Positions 62,780 through 64,000 of a stretch of 64,000 nt of DNA are shown in pieces (within the stretch, counting starts at the first letter, position 1; every line of letters starts with the position of its first letter). Source of the DNA: an uncultured Bacteriovoracaceae bacterium. Lineage in GTDB: Bacteria > Bdellovibrionota > Bacteriovoracia > Bacteriovoracales > Bacteriovoracaceae. Under the pieces are notes generated by a model that saw only the letters and a program-made list of their open reading frames with translations, did not search any database and was not told where the DNA came from. The translations under genes were made by a program, and so were the position numbers. The stretch covers positions 1 through 64,000 of the forward strand of contig CAKZUQ010000001.1 of the NCBI GenBank assembly GCA_937923325.1, read 5' to 3'.

Positions 62780-63409
62780 TTAAGGTTTTTTTACTAAAGG
62801 CCAAGGCATTCCAGTATTTGGATTTACACTAGCAGAACCAAATAAATAAGAGGACATTCCTTCTATTCCTATTCCATCTACAGATAATCTAATATTAACT
62901 TGACTAGAATGAGGAGTATAAACAAATCCAAGCTCTTTATTCTCGATTATATCTCTCACTATATTCTCATTATAAACTTTATTCTCACTTAGTCTGGAGT
63001 ATTCAAAAAGACCATATCTAAGTGGTGAGTGAAATTGATTAGCCCAGCCTTTTGAGTATTTTTTAGAAACTAAAAAGAAGTTTTGATATGTTTGACACTC
63101 TTTTCCTGATTTGAATATCCCACTTAATTTTAAACTCTCTCTTTCTCTATTAATTAAGGCGATTTCCCATAAATTATCTTTAATTTTCTTTTTTGTGAAT
63201 TTTAAAGGTACTTCTTTATAAGTATATTCATATTTTGCAGAATCACCCCACTCCCACTTTTCGTAGCGACATACCATTGTTAACTCAAAATCAAGTTCGT
63301 AAGAGTCTACATCCATTAGAAATTTAATTTCAAATGGGTTAACAACAATTGAGGCTGCACTTGCAAGGTTAGATATAAATAAAAATGATATAAAAAAGAT
63401 AGTTTTCAT
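62780..63409 (-). CDS. Secreted hypothetical protein
   Basis: 209 residues with signal peptide to about residue 18. Two Cys (C47, C103). Many aromatic residues and beta-strand patterns. No family recognised. AGGAG precedes the ATG. The 25-bp gap to rlmC holds no clear terminator. Confidence 0.6.
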   Translation of the reverse strand: MKTIFFISFLFISNLASAASIVVNPFEIKFLMDVDSYELDFELTMVCRYEKWEWGDSAKYEYTYKEVPLKFTKKKIKDNLWEIALINRERESLKLSGIFKSGKECQTYQNFFLVSKKYSKGWANQFHSPLRYGLFEYSRLSENKVYNENIVRDIIENKELGFVYTPHSSQVNIRLSVDGIGIEGMSSYLFGSASVNPNTGMPWPLVKKP

Positions 63410-63512
63410 TTTTTTCTCCTAGAGAGAGATCTAGTAGCAAATATTTTTTAATTGGACTAATACTCAGATATATAATGTATTATTTGCCATAACAAGTACT
63501 GTGAGTTTTGTA

Positions 63513-64000
63513 TTAAAGTGTGCAATATAAAAAACGGTACCTTTGCGTATAATCCTTCTTTAGTTCAACTGACTTAAAAAAAGATTTGGCCATTTTGGCC
63601 TGGGATTCTAGATGATCTTCATGCCCTTCCATTAAGAACATTCCACCAATTTTTAAACTATCCCTAACTTGAGTAAAGAAAGTAGCGAACCACTCATCAT
63701 ATTCACTATCTTTAAGATATAAGGCCATATGAGGCTCATGAGTATCAGCACCGTGGTGAACTTGGTCTTTATCAGCAGTCTCTTTAATATATGGAGGGTT
63801 CGATGTTATGAGGTCAAATTTCTCTTCTACACCAAGAAGCCTATCCCTGATTTCAAATTTAACTAAAGTATCTTTTGCAAACTTCTTAAACAAGTACTCT
63901 TCGTTAATTCTAGCAACTTCTAGAGCTTCATATGAGATGTCACAGGCTTTGATTTTTAAAGGTTTATCAACTTCAGCTGCAATAGTTAAAGGAATAATTC
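63513..64000 (-). CDS. prmC: Release-factor glutamine methyltransferase, C-terminal part
   Basis: About 162 residues in the window; the N-terminus is beyond the right edge. The frame continues upstream of 63893 through KIKACDISYEALEVARIN to the edge, so a TTG at 63893 is not the start. SAM-MTase features are the acidic loop in ACDIS and the diagnostic NPPYI, with EP and AL in the following loop. It methylates the GGQ Gln of release factors. A HemK-like N-terminal domain is expected outside. Confidence 0.85.
   Translation of the reverse strand, partial: IIPLTIAAEVDKPLKIKACDISYEALEVARINEEYLFKKFAKDTLVKFEIRDRLLGVEEKFDLITSNPPYIKETADKDQVHHGADTHEPHMALYLKDSEYDEWFATFFTQVRDSLKIGGMFLMEGHEDHLESQAKMAKSFFKSVELKKDYTQRYRFLYCTL

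Overview
The window is AT-rich throughout (roughly one third G+C by eye), gene-dense, and free of rRNA, tRNA, CRISPR arrays or intact insertion sequences. The gene set points to a Gram-negative delta-like predator of the Bdellovibrionota, most like Bacteriovoracales/Halobacteriovorax. It has many Sec-secreted, Cys-rich and lipoprotein gene products, several secreted peptidases, very large prepilin-type proteins, FHA, FecR and TPR proteins, and standalone receiver proteins. That assignment is inferred from protein flavour, not from a database search.

Layout. 1-767: start of a 2-oxoacid dehydrogenase E1 gene leaving the window. 1009-2378: SDR enzyme plus TetR regulator. 10563 down to 2345 (minus): a tight operon of three prepilin-like proteins (one of about 1000 aa with C-type-lectin-like sequence), a di-haem cytochrome c peroxidase and an FHA protein. 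11719-22090: class III aminotransferase, AstA, AstD and a 2-oxoadipate-dioxygenase-type enzyme (an arginine/ornithine or lysine catabolic set). These are interleaved with hemN, an FNR-type regulator and a lone cyclic-nucleotide-binding domain. 20888-25008: MFS, orphan ABC ATPase, RarD and aroC, closed by a strong terminator. 25022-36737: a 1412-aa Cys-rich secreted protein, an LtaS/MdoB-type phosphoglycerol transferase, a lysyl-endopeptidase-type protease, a decayed MATE gene, a receiver protein, a secreted EEP hydrolase, a duplicated-domain secreted protein and an HExxH lipoprotein. 36752-42803: oligopeptide-type binding protein, glutamine amidotransferase, small proteins, and the divergent SOS pair dinB/lexA. 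42879-48587: small ORFs, a histidine kinase/receiver pair, an ECF sigma/anti-sigma operon, a 428-bp gap with a consensus sigma-54 promoter, a metzincin-like lipoprotein and a two-gene secreted operon. 48735-53119: guaB-guaA-pepQ. 53195-59484: FecR/TPR operon, unknown proteins, murA-HIT. 59638-64000: a YiiX-like lipoprotein, rlmC, a secreted protein and the 3' part of prmC.

The strongest unexplained signals are regulatory. (1) Four TACGGA direct repeats in two identically spaced pairs lie between dinB and lexA; they look like a direct-repeat LexA operator unlike the dyad boxes of most bacteria. (2) Seven FliA (sigma-28)-type promoter candidates precede otherwise unrelated genes and suggest a shared, perhaps attack-phase, regulon. 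(3) FNR-type TGAT-N4-ATCA boxes lie between hemN and the fnr-like gene and upstream of a metallopeptidase. (4) A consensus sigma-54 promoter in a gene-free gap may drive a small RNA. Among proteins, the prepilin-anchored lectin-like giant in a peroxidase/FHA operon and the divergent 2-oxoadipate-dioxygenase/AstD pair deserve a second look.
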